A stretch of DNA of 60,794 nt from an uncultured Clostridium sp. (GCA_946553025.1 CAMNRM010000030.1:1-60794); one strand, 5' to 3'. Shown: positions 8,045 to 20,857, numbered from the stretch's first letter. The notes: a model not told the origin generated them from the letters alone. A program made the numbers and translations.

Positions 8045-8086
8045 AAATTTATGTTGCTGTGAACGTGTGAACAGTAACAAATTTAT
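8045..8086 (+). mobile_element. 26-bp palindromic element with 8-bp target duplication (AAATTTAT)
   Basis: The element at 8053-8078 has arms GTTGCTGT and ACAGTAAC. AAATTTAT is present at both 8045-8052 and 8079-8086. It lies in the 98-bp gap between the channel gene and the NadD/NADAR gene. Confidence 0.88.
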
Positions 8087-8135
8087 TTTGTAAGTCAATA
8101 AGAAAAACAGGAAAGACAGAAAATAGAGGAGAATT

Positions 8136-9224
8136 ATGGACAGGATCGTAGTGATGGGGGGAAGCTTTAATCCTCCCACAAAAGCCCATAGGGAATTGAT
8201 GCGGGCGGCTGCAGACAGCATAGGGGCAGCAAAGGGCATTTTTGTCCCTGCTGCATATGAATATGTGGCAAAAAAGATGAAAAAACAAAAGTGCCCCGGC
8301 GATACGCTCAGCGAGGCAATCCGCGTGGAAGCACTGGAGAGTATCTGTAAAGCAGACGCCCGGCTGTCGGTAAGCCGCATTCGGTTGGGGCAAGGAAGGC
8401 GGGGATATGATTATGAGATGATGCTTGACCTGCAAAAAGAGAATCCCGGCTGTGAGCTTTATTTTCTGGTGGGAAGCGACAAACTGTACATCCTTTCGCG
8501 CTGGCACCGGATTGATGAATTTCTGCGTGATTTCCGGATTCTGGCGGTAAAGCGAGGGGAAGACGATCTGGATAAAATCCGTGAACTCAGGCCGTATATC
8601 GATGAGCACTGGGATTCCTTTACCTTTTTTTCGCTGCCGGATGGACTTGGTGGGATCAGTTCCACCGCTTTTCGGGAAAAACTGCATGGCGGCGATGAAA
8701 CAGCCAGGGAGATGGTTACGCAGGAAGTGTGGGAAATACTGGACAGGAACGGAAAGATTCCGTGGAACACCATTTCCGGCTTCCGTGATGAGTACAGATT
8801 CCTCAGTAATTTCTATGAAGCTGAAGTGACCTACGGCGGGCTGACCTACGGCAGCAGTGAAGCGGCTTTTCAGGCGCAGAAATGTGTGGACGAAGCAGAA
8901 AAAAAGCAGTTTACAGAATTTGGCCCCGGAAAAAGCAAGGGGGTAGGTCGGAACGTGAAGCTGCGTCCTGACTGGGAAGAGGTCAAGACGGGCATCATGG
9001 AAGAAATTGTCCGCGCCAAGTTTACGCAGCACGCAGAACTGGCAGCCCTGCTTTTGGCAACGGGAAAGAAAATCCTTGTCGAGGGGAACCGCTGGGGCGA
9101 TACCTTCTGGGGTGTGGATACCCGCACCGGGCAGGGTGAGAACCGTCTGGGCAGGATATTGATGAACGTCAGGGATGAACTGCGCGGGATGGCATCGGGA
9201 AAAGTGCAGGAGGGGGGGATTTGA
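8136..9224 (+). CDS. NadD-like nucleotidyltransferase fused to a NADAR domain
   Basis: The N-terminal ~200 residues form an adenylyltransferase of the NadD type: GGSFNPPTKAH (residues 8-18, HxGH-like) and ISSTAFR (174-180). Residues about 213-350 form a NADAR (YbiA/DUF1768) domain: FLSNFY (222-227), EAAFQAQK (242-249) and GNRWGDTFWGVD (317-328). NADAR enzymes are N-glycosidases; known members act on riboflavin-pathway intermediates or remove ADP-ribose from guanine in DNA. Joining it to an NMN/NaMN-type adenylyltransferase suggests salvage or repair of an NAD-derived molecule. GAGGAG lies before the ATG. Its stop overlaps the next gene's start (TGATG). Substrates are not deducible from sequence alone. 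Confidence 0.85.
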   Translation: MDRIVVMGGSFNPPTKAHRELMRAAADSIGAAKGIFVPAAYEYVAKKMKKQKCPGDTLSEAIRVEALESICKADARLSVSRIRLGQGRRGYDYEMMLDLQKENPGCELYFLVGSDKLYILSRWHRIDEFLRDFRILAVKRGEDDLDKIRELRPYIDEHWDSFTFFSLPDGLGGISSTAFREKLHGGDETAREMVTQEVWEILDRNGKIPWNTISGFRDEYRFLSNFYEAEVTYGGLTYGSSEAAFQAQKCVDEAEKKQFTEFGPGKSKGVGRNVKLRPDWEEVKTGIMEEIVRAKFTQHAELAALLLATGKKILVEGNRWGDTFWGVDTRTGQGENRLGRILMNVRDELRGMASGKVQEGGI

Positions 9225-10933
9225 TGAGAAAAACCGTGGGAATAGGAAATCAGGATTTTGAAGCGATACGGAGGGAAAATTATTTTTATATTGATAAGAC
9301 ATCATTTATAAAAGAATGGTGGGAGAGTGGGGATAGTGTAACACTTATAACCCGCCCCAGGCGTTTTGGGAAAACGTTGACAATGAATATGATCGAAAAA
9401 TTTTTTTCTGTCAGATATGTGGGAAGGGAAGATTTATTTGAAGGTTTGCGTATATGGGAGAGTGAGAAATTTAAGGCTCTGCAGGGAACCTATCCGGTAA
9501 TTAGCTTGTCTTTTGCCAATATAAAGGAAACGAATTACGAAACAGCACGGAAAAAAATCTGCCAGATCCTGTCAAATTTATATTTAGATTATGAATTTTT
9601 GCTGGATAATGAGGCAATGAGTGACAGGGCGAGAAATTTTTTTGAATCCGTAACGGAGAATATGGATGATATGGCCGCTACCATGGCGCTTCACCAACTT
9701 TCTCTTTATCTGTCGCGCTATTATGGAAAGAAGGTTATTATCCTTCTGGATGAATATGATACGCCGATGCAGGAAGCTTATATTCATGGATACTGGGATG
9801 AATTAGTTTCCTTTCTCCGAAGTATGTTTAATGCAGCATTTAAGACAAATCCTTACCTAGAACGGGCAATAATGACGGGTGTTACCAGGGTGAGCAAAGA
9901 ATCCATATTTTCCGATTTGAATAACCTGGAAGTGGTTACAACAACATCTGAAAAATATGCAGATTGTTTTGGATTTACGGAAGAAGAGGTCTTTGCCGCT
10001 TTGGATGAATATGGTTTGTCGGAGAAAAAGCAGGAAGTAAAAGCCTGGTATGATGGGTTTATTTTTGGAAACAGAAAGGATATTTATAATCCATGGTCAA
10101 TGATTAATTATCTGAAGAATAAACGATTGGGAAATTATTGGGCAAATTCCAGTTCAAACAGCCTTGTGGGAACGCTGATTCAGGAAGGAAGTTCACAGGT
10201 AAAGATGGTAACGGAAAAGCTGATCCATGGGGAGGAATTTCATACAATATTTGATGAGCAGATTGTATTTAATCAACTGGAAAGGGATGATTCTGCTGTA
10301 TGGAGCCTGCTTATGGCCAGTGGATATTTAAAGCCGGAATATGCGGAATTTAATGCTGAAATCGGGAAGATGGAATATACCTTGAAATTGACAAATCGGG
10401 AAGTCTATTTTATGTTTCAGCATATGATTGAGGGATGGTTTGGAAAATGCCGTGAGGTTCACAACGCATTTTTACAGGCACTTTTGTCGCATGATTTAGA
10501 AGGTATGAATGAATATATGAATGCTATTTCTGAAGAGTTATTCAGCAGTTTTGATACAGGAAAGAAGCCTTCGGCGAAGTTACAGCCTGAAAAATTTTAT
10601 CACGGTTTTGTATTGGGACTGATGGTGGAACTGCGTGGACAGTATTATATTTCATCCAACAAAGAGAGTGGATTTGGCCGATATGATATTATGATGGAGC
10701 CGAAAGAGAAAGGTGCAGATGCATTTATCATAGAATTTAAGGTTGTCCACACAAAGAAGGGTGAAACGTTGGAAAGTGCGGTGCAGTCTGCATTGAAACA
10801 GATAGAAGAAAAGAAATATGATGCCGTCTTATGCAATCGGGGAATTTTTCCAGAAAGGATATGGAAGTATGGTTTCTCGTTTCTTGGAAAAGAAGTATTG
10901 ATTGGGGAATCTATAGAACAGGCAGAAAGATAA
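9224..10933 (+). CDS. AAA-ATPase-like / PD-(D/E)XK nuclease (DUF1703) protein
   Basis: This 569-aa protein has an N-terminal AAA-ATPase-like domain (PF09820 type): RPRRFGKTLTM as the P-loop (residues about 44-54) and a Walker B strand IILLDEYDTP. The C-terminal nuclease-like domain includes GRYDIMMEP and the strand AFIIEFKVV. The family is widespread and multicopy in gut Clostridia and Bacteroidetes, and its function is unproven. ATG 9224 overlaps the previous stop codon by one base behind an AGGAGGGGGG stretch, so translation is probably coupled. A truncated second copy of its 5' end lies at 6335-6406. The gene is visibly richer in A+T than its neighbours. Confidence 0.85.
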   Translation: MRKTVGIGNQDFEAIRRENYFYIDKTSFIKEWWESGDSVTLITRPRRFGKTLTMNMIEKFFSVRYVGREDLFEGLRIWESEKFKALQGTYPVISLSFANIKETNYETARKKICQILSNLYLDYEFLLDNEAMSDRARNFFESVTENMDDMAATMALHQLSLYLSRYYGKKVIILLDEYDTPMQEAYIHGYWDELVSFLRSMFNAAFKTNPYLERAIMTGVTRVSKESIFSDLNNLEVVTTTSEKYADCFGFTEEEVFAALDEYGLSEKKQEVKAWYDGFIFGNRKDIYNPWSMINYLKNKRLGNYWANSSSNSLVGTLIQEGSSQVKMVTEKLIHGEEFHTIFDEQIVFNQLERDDSAVWSLLMASGYLKPEYAEFNAEIGKMEYTLKLTNREVYFMFQHMIEGWFGKCREVHNAFLQALLSHDLEGMNEYMNAISEELFSSFDTGKKPSAKLQPEKFYHGFVLGLMVELRGQYYISSNKESGFGRYDIMMEPKEKGADAFIIEFKVVHTKKGETLESAVQSALKQIEEKKYDAVLCNRGIFPERIWKYGFSFLGKEVLIGESIEQAER

Positions 10934-10942
10934 GTCCGTAGG

Positions 10943-10964
10943 GGCAGAGGGGCGTTCCTCTGCC
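10943..10964. terminator. Hairpin between convergent genes
   Basis: A perfect 8-bp GC-rich stem GGCAGAGG/CCTCTGCC has a 6-nt loop. It lacks a clear T-run on either side, so termination activity is uncertain. Confidence 0.4.
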
Positions 10965-11015
10965 TGTATTTCCGTCTAAAACATGAATTAAAAATATAAA
11001 ATATCATTGGAAAAT

Positions 11016-12068
11016 TCAATGCAGCGACGCATAAGGATAATTCCCATAAAATTCCCGTGTTTCTGCTAAATAATCCTGGTAATTTTCCTTGGTAAGACGG
11101 TGCTCTCCGCGGGAAATCCACTGTAAGATCTGGCTGTTAATCCATTCTCCGTAATGCGTAGTATCTTTATAATTATCTAGGTTACAGGTAATATCATAAC
11201 AATCCAAAAATCCAAAAAGCTGAATATTTTTATAAGGAAGAAGTTCTTCAATAACAACTTCCTCTAATTCCCGCATCTTCGTAAGCTGACCGGAATAAAA
11301 AAACCTTTCCCATTCACAAATACTGTAAGGAGGGAAAAAGAAATAAAACGTAACTTCCGGATATTCCCTTGCCGTCTGAAGAACATTCTGCTCCAGATTG
11401 GCCTTTAAACGTTCCCGATCTTCATCCGTTGCATGTTCCATAGGAAATAAAACATCACTGTAAACATAACTGGCAAAAACCGCCTCTTTCCCAAAAGAAA
11501 ATTCTGCGTTCCAGTTAGAATAGGTGTCAAACCCATCCGAAGGCTTACCGGCAAGGCTATAGCCAATTACCGGCTTGGTGAAATCCAGAAAAATTTCTTT
11601 ATTTAAGAGATAGCGAACATCATCAAAAAGATTTTCATTATAAAGATACTCAGGATATTCAACATCTGTTCTTATGGTATCTTTATCATCTAAAAAATAA
11701 TAATCCAGACAACGAAGAACATACTTCACCTTCGGATTGCTTTTCAGCCCCTGCCGCACAGCCCGATCCATCTCCCGGTAATGTCCGCCATTAAAAGGAA
11801 CCTTAATCGAAGAAGCATCCCATAAACGATCAAATTCCGAAGCCTTAAAATTCTCCGTCATCGATGTTCCGAGAATAATTGCATCATAATCGAAGTGCCG
11901 TAAAATCCCATCGTTTTGATACCGCTGGTTCGTAAGAGGATAGCTTAAAAACGGAAGAGGTTTATGATAATGAAACAGCGGATCAATAATTGCCGTACAC
12001 AGAGCAAAAGCAGCAAGCACAAAATAAGTTCCGCCAATGGTAAATTTATTCCAACGTTTTGCATCCAT
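11016..12068 (-). CDS. DltD/AlgJ-like partner of an MBOAT O-acyltransferase
   Basis: A membrane-anchored (FTIGGTYFVLAAFALCTAII) extracytoplasmic protein with an SGNH-hydrolase-like pattern: IILGTSMTEN near the N-terminus and the Asp/His-containing segment DTTHYGEWIN near the C-terminus. Such proteins work with MBOAT acyltransferases to acylate wall or extracellular polymers. The MBOAT gene lies just upstream on the same strand, so the two probably form one unit. The ATG at 12068 (MDAKRWNKF) with GGAGA upstream is preferred; an in-frame ATG at 12122 would add 18 residues without a ribosome site. The acyl group and target polymer cannot be told from the sequence. Confidence 0.75.
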   Translation of the reverse strand: MDAKRWNKFTIGGTYFVLAAFALCTAIIDPLFHYHKPLPFLSYPLTNQRYQNDGILRHFDYDAIILGTSMTENFKASEFDRLWDASSIKVPFNGGHYREMDRAVRQGLKSNPKVKYVLRCLDYYFLDDKDTIRTDVEYPEYLYNENLFDDVRYLLNKEIFLDFTKPVIGYSLAGKPSDGFDTYSNWNAEFSFGKEAVFASYVYSDVLFPMEHATDEDRERLKANLEQNVLQTAREYPEVTFYFFFPPYSICEWERFFYSGQLTKMRELEEVVIEELLPYKNIQLFGFLDCYDITCNLDNYKDTTHYGEWINSQILQWISRGEHRLTKENYQDYLAETREFYGNYPYASLH

Positions 12069-12199
12069 TTCTGTGATTTCTCCAATTCTTCCTAAAAATC
12101 TTCCATATCCTTGCCAAGTCATTGAGAAGCGGGTAACGTCCTTTTCAGGGTCAAAGGAAATTCAGAGTGCTTGGTAAAACAGGCAACTTCCTTGCCAAG

Positions 12200-13657
12200 T
12201 TAAAAATTAAAATACAAAAACACCGAAACGCCCGTCAAGGACATAATCGACCACACCAGTAAAAATACAGAAACCACCGCAGTTTTCCCCGTAATCTTCC
12301 ATACGCGCTCATAAGCATTCTTCCCATTAAGAACAAGGATAAGACAAATAATAAGCATGGAAATCATTAGTAATCCCCGAATATTCGATAATGCCCCTTC
12401 CAGGTGGAATCTCTGTAAAAGAAAAATAAATTCCGGAAGTTCAAAACATTCCAGTAATTCCTCACGAACCGAAAAACTCTGCATTCCCACGATCTTACGC
12501 AAAAACCTTCCTGCCTGAGAAATACTGTCCGCCCGAAAGATTACCCAGGTAACATTTAAAAACAAAAACGTCATCCCCCACTGCACGACAACATGCATTC
12601 TTTCCCAATAGGCAGCAAACTTCCGGTTCAGCCCATTTGCAATCCCATGAAGCAGCCCCCATAAAATAAACGTCCAGTTCGCCCCATGCCATAATCCGCT
12701 TGCCAGAAACACCACCAAAATATTCCCATACGTCCTCAGTTCGCCTTTCCTGCTTCCCCCCAGAGGAAAATAAATATACTGCCGCAAAAATCGTGTCAGA
12801 GTAATATGCCAGCGCTTCCAAAATTCCACGATAGAAAAAGCCTTGTAAGGTGAATTAAAATTCATTGGCAGGTCAATATGAAACATCTTCCCAATCCCCA
12901 GTGCCATATCGCAGTACCCGCTGAAATCCAGGTAAATCTGAAACGTATAAGACAGCATAACGATCCATGCTTCCATACTGCTCAACGCATCAACCATTCC
13001 AAATCCCCAGGTAACGGCCTTCCCCAGCGTATCCGCCAAAATCACCTTTTTAAACAGTCCCACCGAAAAAATCATCAGCCCCTTCGCCAGCCATTCCTGA
13101 TCCAGCCGATGATTTTCCTTCTTCTGAATCTGTGGCAAAAGCTCATGATGGAGCACAATCGGCCCGGCAACAAGCTGCGGGAAAAACGTCACAAAAACCG
13201 TATATTCCAATAAAGAACATTCCCCCGTTTCCCCACGGTAAGAATCTAAAAGAAAAGACACCTGCTGAAACGTAAAAAAGCTGATTCCAAGGGGAAGGAC
13301 GATATAACGCAGGGCAAAATTCTGACGAAACAAGGCATTGACATTCTCCAGAAAGAAATCAAAATACTTAAAATAAAACAAAAGTCCAAAATTAAAGAAA
13401 AGCCCCAGGCCCAGCATAGCTTTTTTAAAACGTTGTTCCTTTCTTTTACGGAAAACAACAGAAATCCCATAATTAACAAAAATGCTCGAGCCGATAATCA
13501 GAAGATAACCGGGATTAAAATATCCATAAAACCAAAGCGACATTCCTGCCAGTTCGAGGTAAGCCCATGTTTCCTTATGAAAAAAATGCAGCAGATAATA
13601 GCCGCATAATGCAAGGGGAAGGAAAAAGAGGATGAAAATATAGGAGTTAAAAAGCAT
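12200..13657 (-). CDS. MBOAT family O-acyltransferase (AlgI/DltB-like)
   Basis: A 485-aa polytopic membrane protein with the MBOAT hallmark FWKRWHITLTRFLRQYIYFPLGG and the downstream catalytic-His region SGLWHGANWTFILWGLLHG. It transfers an acyl group, commonly acetyl, across the membrane to an exported polysaccharide. Its partner DltD/AlgJ-like gene follows after about 130 bp. AAAGGA lies 13 bases before the ATG. No D-alanine ligase or other dlt gene is adjacent, so O-acetylation of an exopolymer or peptidoglycan is more likely than teichoic-acid D-alanylation. Confidence 0.88.
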   Translation of the reverse strand: MLFNSYIFILFFLPLALCGYYLLHFFHKETWAYLELAGMSLWFYGYFNPGYLLIIGSSIFVNYGISVVFRKRKEQRFKKAMLGLGLFFNFGLLFYFKYFDFFLENVNALFRQNFALRYIVLPLGISFFTFQQVSFLLDSYRGETGECSLLEYTVFVTFFPQLVAGPIVLHHELLPQIQKKENHRLDQEWLAKGLMIFSVGLFKKVILADTLGKAVTWGFGMVDALSSMEAWIVMLSYTFQIYLDFSGYCDMALGIGKMFHIDLPMNFNSPYKAFSIVEFWKRWHITLTRFLRQYIYFPLGGSRKGELRTYGNILVVFLASGLWHGANWTFILWGLLHGIANGLNRKFAAYWERMHVVVQWGMTFLFLNVTWVIFRADSISQAGRFLRKIVGMQSFSVREELLECFELPEFIFLLQRFHLEGALSNIRGLLMISMLIICLILVLNGKNAYERVWKITGKTAVVSVFLLVWSIMSLTGVSVFLYFNF

Positions 13658-13762
13658 AATAAATCATAGTCCTTTAAGATAAAATATTTTTAAAAGCAGG
13701 ATTGCCCGGAAGGGTGTGTAGGGAATATGGTGTTTGGGTAAAGTTTGTTTCAGAGCCCGTCC

Positions 13763-13897
13763 GCTCCGGCAGGGCCTATTCCATCGTCACCACGCTTTCG
13801 CTCCGCATATAACGCAGCGGATGCTAAGCTCGAAAAGACCTCGCTAAGCACCGGCGTTATATAGGGGATTCCTCACGGAATAGGCCCTGCCTGCGCT
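13763..13897 (-). repeat. Long palindromic repeat family, copy A
   Basis: The arms GGCAGGGCCTATTCC and GGAATAGGCCCTGCC enclose a conserved core with ATAACG/CGTTAT and TGCTAAG/CTTAGCA pairings. Orientation is given relative to copies D and E. It lies head-on to copy B with about 150 bp between them. Confidence 0.8.
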
Positions 13898-14049
13898 GCT
13901 TTCCAGGCTGACAGGCAACACAATATCTTCTCTGCGGAAACTTATATTGGTAATATTTGCAAAACTTTATTCGTATATCAGCAGAAGTTTACCCCCCACA
14001 CTGTCAAAATCTTAATTCATACAACAACAAGAGTTTAACCAGCACACCA

Positions 14050-14257
14050 GCGGAAGCGAAGGCGTGTTCCGTGAGGAATCCCCTATCAAACGTCGGCGCT
14101 TCGCATTGAGCACTTAACGAGGTTTTTTCGAGTTTAGTGCGAAAGTGGTTCCTCTGAGCGAAGAGAAGAGGAACTTCCACAGTTAAGTTTAGCGTCCGCT
14201 ACGTTTTATGCGGAGCGAGAGCGTGGTGACGACGGAACATGGCTTTGCTGTAGCGGA
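14050..14257 (+). repeat. Long palindromic repeat family, copy B (with inner insertion)
   Basis: The arms here are different: GTGTTCCGT and ACGGAACAT, still complementary. The core matches the other copies but is lengthened by about 60 bp carrying its own hairpin (AGAGGAAC opposite GTTCCTCT, 14145-14180). The conserved GGAGCGAGAGCG segment is present. Confidence 0.72.
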
Positions 14258-14331
14258 CCAGCATGTCCATCAACCCAGCATATCTATCAATTCAGCATTA
14301 CCTCCAGCGCACCCTGCCTAAAGCATTGCAT

Positions 14332-17300
14332 TTACCTCAAAGGATGAATCTCCCCATGAAGAAGCTGCAGGGACTTCACATCTCCATTCCCATGCACCTT
14401 AATTTCATGAATCCCCTTCGCCGTAGCCTTTGCTGCCGCAATTGTTGTCATATAAGGAATCTTTGCCTTAATCGCCGCCTTCCTCAGATAACTGTCATCA
14501 TGCACGCTGTCCTTCCCCACCGGAGAGTTTACAATTAACTGAATTTCCCCATTGGTAATCATATCCAGAATATTCGGGCGGCCTTCATACAGCTTTTTCA
14601 CTTTCCTTGCCGGGATTCCCGCGCTGTGAATTAACTCATAGGTCGTTCCTGTGGCAATAATCGAAAACCCGTCCTCGGCAAAGCTCTTCGCCACTTCCAC
14701 AACCTCATCCTTATCTTTCCGGTTGACCGAAATAAGCACCGTTCCCTCTAACGGAAGCTTGGACTGTGTGGCTTCCTGTGCCTTGTAAAATGCTTCCCCG
14801 TAGGATTTGGAAAGCCCTAAAACCTCGCCGGTGGACCGCATCTCCGGCCCAAGGACAGGGTCAACCTCCGGGAACATATTGAAGGGGAATACGGCTTCCT
14901 TCACCCCATAATTGGGAATCACCTGTTCCTTTAATTCGGGAACCGGCGATGGCTTTCCGGTAAGTTCCGAAGTAATAATTTCCGTTGCCAGAGGAACCAT
15001 CCGTATATTGCAGACCTTAGAAACCAGCGGCACGGTTCTTGAAGCGCGGGGATTGGCTTCCAGGACGTAAACTTTTCCGTTTTCAATGGCGTACTGCATG
15101 TTCATTAAACCGCGCACATGCATTTCTTCGGCGATCTTTCTGGTGTATTCTTTGATGGTTTTTACATTTTCTTCCGAAATATGCACCGAAGGAATAATGC
15201 AGGCCGAGTCGCCGGAGTGTACGCCTGCCAGTTCGATGTGTTCCATCACCGCGGGAACAAAGGCGTGGGTTCCGTCACTGATGGCGTCGGCTTCACATTC
15301 GGTCGCGTGGTTTAAGAAGCGGTCGATTAAGATAGGGCGATCCGGGGTAACGCCTACCGCCGCCTTCATATACCCGGTCATGCTCTCCGCGTCGTAAACT
15401 ACTTCCATTCCGCGCCCGCCCAGGACGTAGGAGGGGCGAACCATTACGGGGTAGCCGATGGTTTCGGCGATGTGTAATGCCTCGTCCACTGTTGTTGCCA
15501 TTCCTGATTCCGGCATGGGGATGTTAAGCTTTTCCATCATTGCCCGGAATAAGTCACGATCTTCGGCAAGGTCGATCACGGACGGGGAGGTGCCTAAGAT
15601 CTTTACCCCGTTTTTCTCCAGATCGGCAGCTAAGTTTAACGGCGTCTGTCCGCCGAACTGGGCAATTACGCCTAATGGTTTTTCCTTCTTATAGATACTC
15701 AGCACATCTTCTAAGGTCAGCGGTTCAAAGTACAGCTTGTCGGAGGTATCGTAGTCGGTGGAAACCGTTTCCGGGTTGCAGTTGACGATAATGGTTTCAA
15801 AGCCCAGTTTCTTTAAGGCCAGGGAAGCGTGGACGCAGCAGTAGTCAAATTCGATGCCCTGTCCGATGCGGTTGGGGCCGCCGCCTAAGATCATGATTTT
15901 TGGCTTATCTGCGGAAACCGGGTTTTTGTCCGGTGCATTGTAAGTGGAATAGTAGTAGGCGCTGTCCTTGGTTCCGCTGACATGTACGCCTTCCCAGGCT
16001 TCCTCCACACCCAGGGCAATGCGGTGATTGCGGATCTCCTCTTCAGGGATTTGAAGAAGCTGGCTTATATATTTATCCGAAAAACCGTCCTTTTTTGCAG
16101 AAATCAAAAGTTCGTCGGCGGGAAGTGCTCCCTTAGCGGCAAGAAGCTGCTCTTCTTCCTCCACCAGTTTCTTCATCTGTTCGATAAACCAGTGTTTTAC
16201 CTTGGTCAGTTCGTAGAGTTCTTCCACGGAAGCCCCTTTGCGAAGAGCCTCGTACATCAGGAAGTGGCGCTCGCTTGACGGGGTGATCAGGCGCTTTAAG
16301 AGTTCTTCTTTGCTCAATGTGTCAAAGTCCTTTGCATGGCCCAGGCCGTAGCGTCCGGTTTCTAAGCTGCGGATGGCTTTCTGGAAGGCTTCCTTGTAGG
16401 TTTTGCCGATGCTCATGACTTCGCCTACCGCACGCATCTGGGTTCCCAGCTTATCTTCAACGCCCTTGAATTTTTCAAAGGCCCAGCGGGCAAATTTAAT
16501 CACAACATAGTCGCCGTCGGGGACGTAGCGGTCTAATGTGCCGTATTTTCCGCAGGGGATTTCCTTTAAGGTCAGTCCGGTAGCCAGCATAGCCGATACC
16601 AGGGCGATAGGAAAGCCGGTCGCCTTGGAGGCAAGGGCAGAGGAGCGGGAGGTACGGGGGTTGATTTCAATAACGACGATCCGATCGGAAACCGGGTCGT
16701 GGGCAAACTGTACATTGGTTCCGCCGATCACCTGCACGGATTCTACAATCTTATAGGCTTGTTCCTGAAGCCGTTTCTGACATTCCTCGGAGATCGTCAG
16801 CATCGGGGCGGAGCAGAAGGAGTCGCCGGTGTGGACGCCCAGAGGATCGATGTTTTCAATAAAGCAGACGGTGATCATGTTATTGTCCTTATCGCGGACA
16901 ACTTCAAGTTCCAGTTCTTCCCAGCCAAGGATCGATTCCTCGACAAGCACCTGGCCCACAAGGCTGGCCTGAAGCCCTCTGGCGCAGACGGTCTTTAATT
17001 CGTCGCGGTTATACACCAGTCCGCCCCCTGCGCCGCCCATGGTGTAGGCCGGACGAAGGACAACGGGGTAATTTAACTTATCGGCGATGGCCAGGGCCTC
17101 GTCCACGCTGTAGGCAACCTCGCTGCGGGCCATCTCAATGCCCAGGCTGTTCATCGTCTGCTTAAAGGCAATGCGATCCTCGCCGCGCTCGATAGCATCC
17201 ACCTGGACGCCGATAACCTTGACCTGGTACTTGTCCAAAATACCTGCCTGGTTTAATTCCGCGCACAAATTTAACCCTGACTGTCCTCCAAGATTGGGAA

Positions 17301-17559
17301 GAAGGGCATCGGGGCGTTCTTTGGCAATGATTTGTTCCAATCGTTCTACATTTAAGGGTTCAATATACGTAACATCCGCAGTTTCCGGGTCGGTCATAAT
17401 GGTTGCAGGGTTGGAATTGACCAATACGATCTCATAGCCCAGCTTGCGCAGCGCCTTGCAGGCTTGTGTACCGGAGTAATCGAACTCGCAGGCTTGACCG
17501 ATAATAATAGGGCCGGAGCCAATGATCAGTACCTTATGAATATCAGTTCTCTTCGGCAT
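14332..17559 (-). CDS. carB: Carbamoyl-phosphate synthase large subunit
   Basis: This 1075-aa protein makes carbamoyl phosphate from ammonia, bicarbonate and two ATP for pyrimidine and arginine synthesis. It has two homologous ATP-grasp halves, each beginning with a conserved glycine-rich segment (VLIIGSGPIIIGQA; IMILGGGPNRIGQG), and a C-terminal MGS-type allosteric domain (after about residue 940, FSIIATGTTYEL). AAGGAGG precedes the ATG. The small subunit carA is not in the window. It is the last of four glutamine- or ammonia-dependent genes on this strand, after asnB, pyrG and purF. Confidence 0.97.
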   Translation of the reverse strand: MPKRTDIHKVLIIGSGPIIIGQACEFDYSGTQACKALRKLGYEIVLVNSNPATIMTDPETADVTYIEPLNVERLEQIIAKERPDALLPNLGGQSGLNLCAELNQAGILDKYQVKVIGVQVDAIERGEDRIAFKQTMNSLGIEMARSEVAYSVDEALAIADKLNYPVVLRPAYTMGGAGGGLVYNRDELKTVCARGLQASLVGQVLVEESILGWEELELEVVRDKDNNMITVCFIENIDPLGVHTGDSFCSAPMLTISEECQKRLQEQAYKIVESVQVIGGTNVQFAHDPVSDRIVVIEINPRTSRSSALASKATGFPIALVSAMLATGLTLKEIPCGKYGTLDRYVPDGDYVVIKFARWAFEKFKGVEDKLGTQMRAVGEVMSIGKTYKEAFQKAIRSLETGRYGLGHAKDFDTLSKEELLKRLITPSSERHFLMYEALRKGASVEELYELTKVKHWFIEQMKKLVEEEEQLLAAKGALPADELLISAKKDGFSDKYISQLLQIPEEEIRNHRIALGVEEAWEGVHVSGTKDSAYYYSTYNAPDKNPVSADKPKIMILGGGPNRIGQGIEFDYCCVHASLALKKLGFETIIVNCNPETVSTDYDTSDKLYFEPLTLEDVLSIYKKEKPLGVIAQFGGQTPLNLAADLEKNGVKILGTSPSVIDLAEDRDLFRAMMEKLNIPMPESGMATTVDEALHIAETIGYPVMVRPSYVLGGRGMEVVYDAESMTGYMKAAVGVTPDRPILIDRFLNHATECEADAISDGTHAFVPAVMEHIELAGVHSGDSACIIPSVHISEENVKTIKEYTRKIAEEMHVRGLMNMQYAIENGKVYVLEANPRASRTVPLVSKVCNIRMVPLATEIITSELTGKPSPVPELKEQVIPNYGVKEAVFPFNMFPEVDPVLGPEMRSTGEVLGLSKSYGEAFYKAQEATQSKLPLEGTVLISVNRKDKDEVVEVAKSFAEDGFSIIATGTTYELIHSAGIPARKVKKLYEGRPNILDMITNGEIQLIVNSPVGKDSVHDDSYLRKAAIKAKIPYMTTIAAAKATAKGIHEIKVHGNGDVKSLQLLHGEIHPLR

Positions 17560-17737
17560 AAATAATTCCTCCTTGATTTGTCGAATCGTTGCTGTTCAAA
17601 TAATGGCAGAAACGGCAAAAGATCTTTTTGACGTTTTTACCATTATGATCGAAAAACGGAAAAACTGCAAGTTTTTTTTTCGATTTCCGGGATAAAATTT
17701 AGGATAAATCGCCCGTAAGGAAAAAAAACCTTTGAAC

Positions 17738-20817
<3,080 letters not shown>

Positions 20818-20830
20818 TCAAAGATAAGTT

Positions 20831-20857
20831 GATTACTGCTTACACGTTCACCGCAGC
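20831..20857 (-). mobile_element. 26-bp palindromic element, diverged copy with ATAAGTT flanks
   Basis: Read on the minus strand the core is GGTGAACGTGTAAGC. ATAAGTT flanks it on both sides (824-830 and 858-864 of this kilobase). It interrupts the second unit of a short tandem repeat; the first unit, AAAGATAAGTTCTTCATTC at 20801-20819, is uninterrupted and shows the empty site. Confidence 0.75.
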
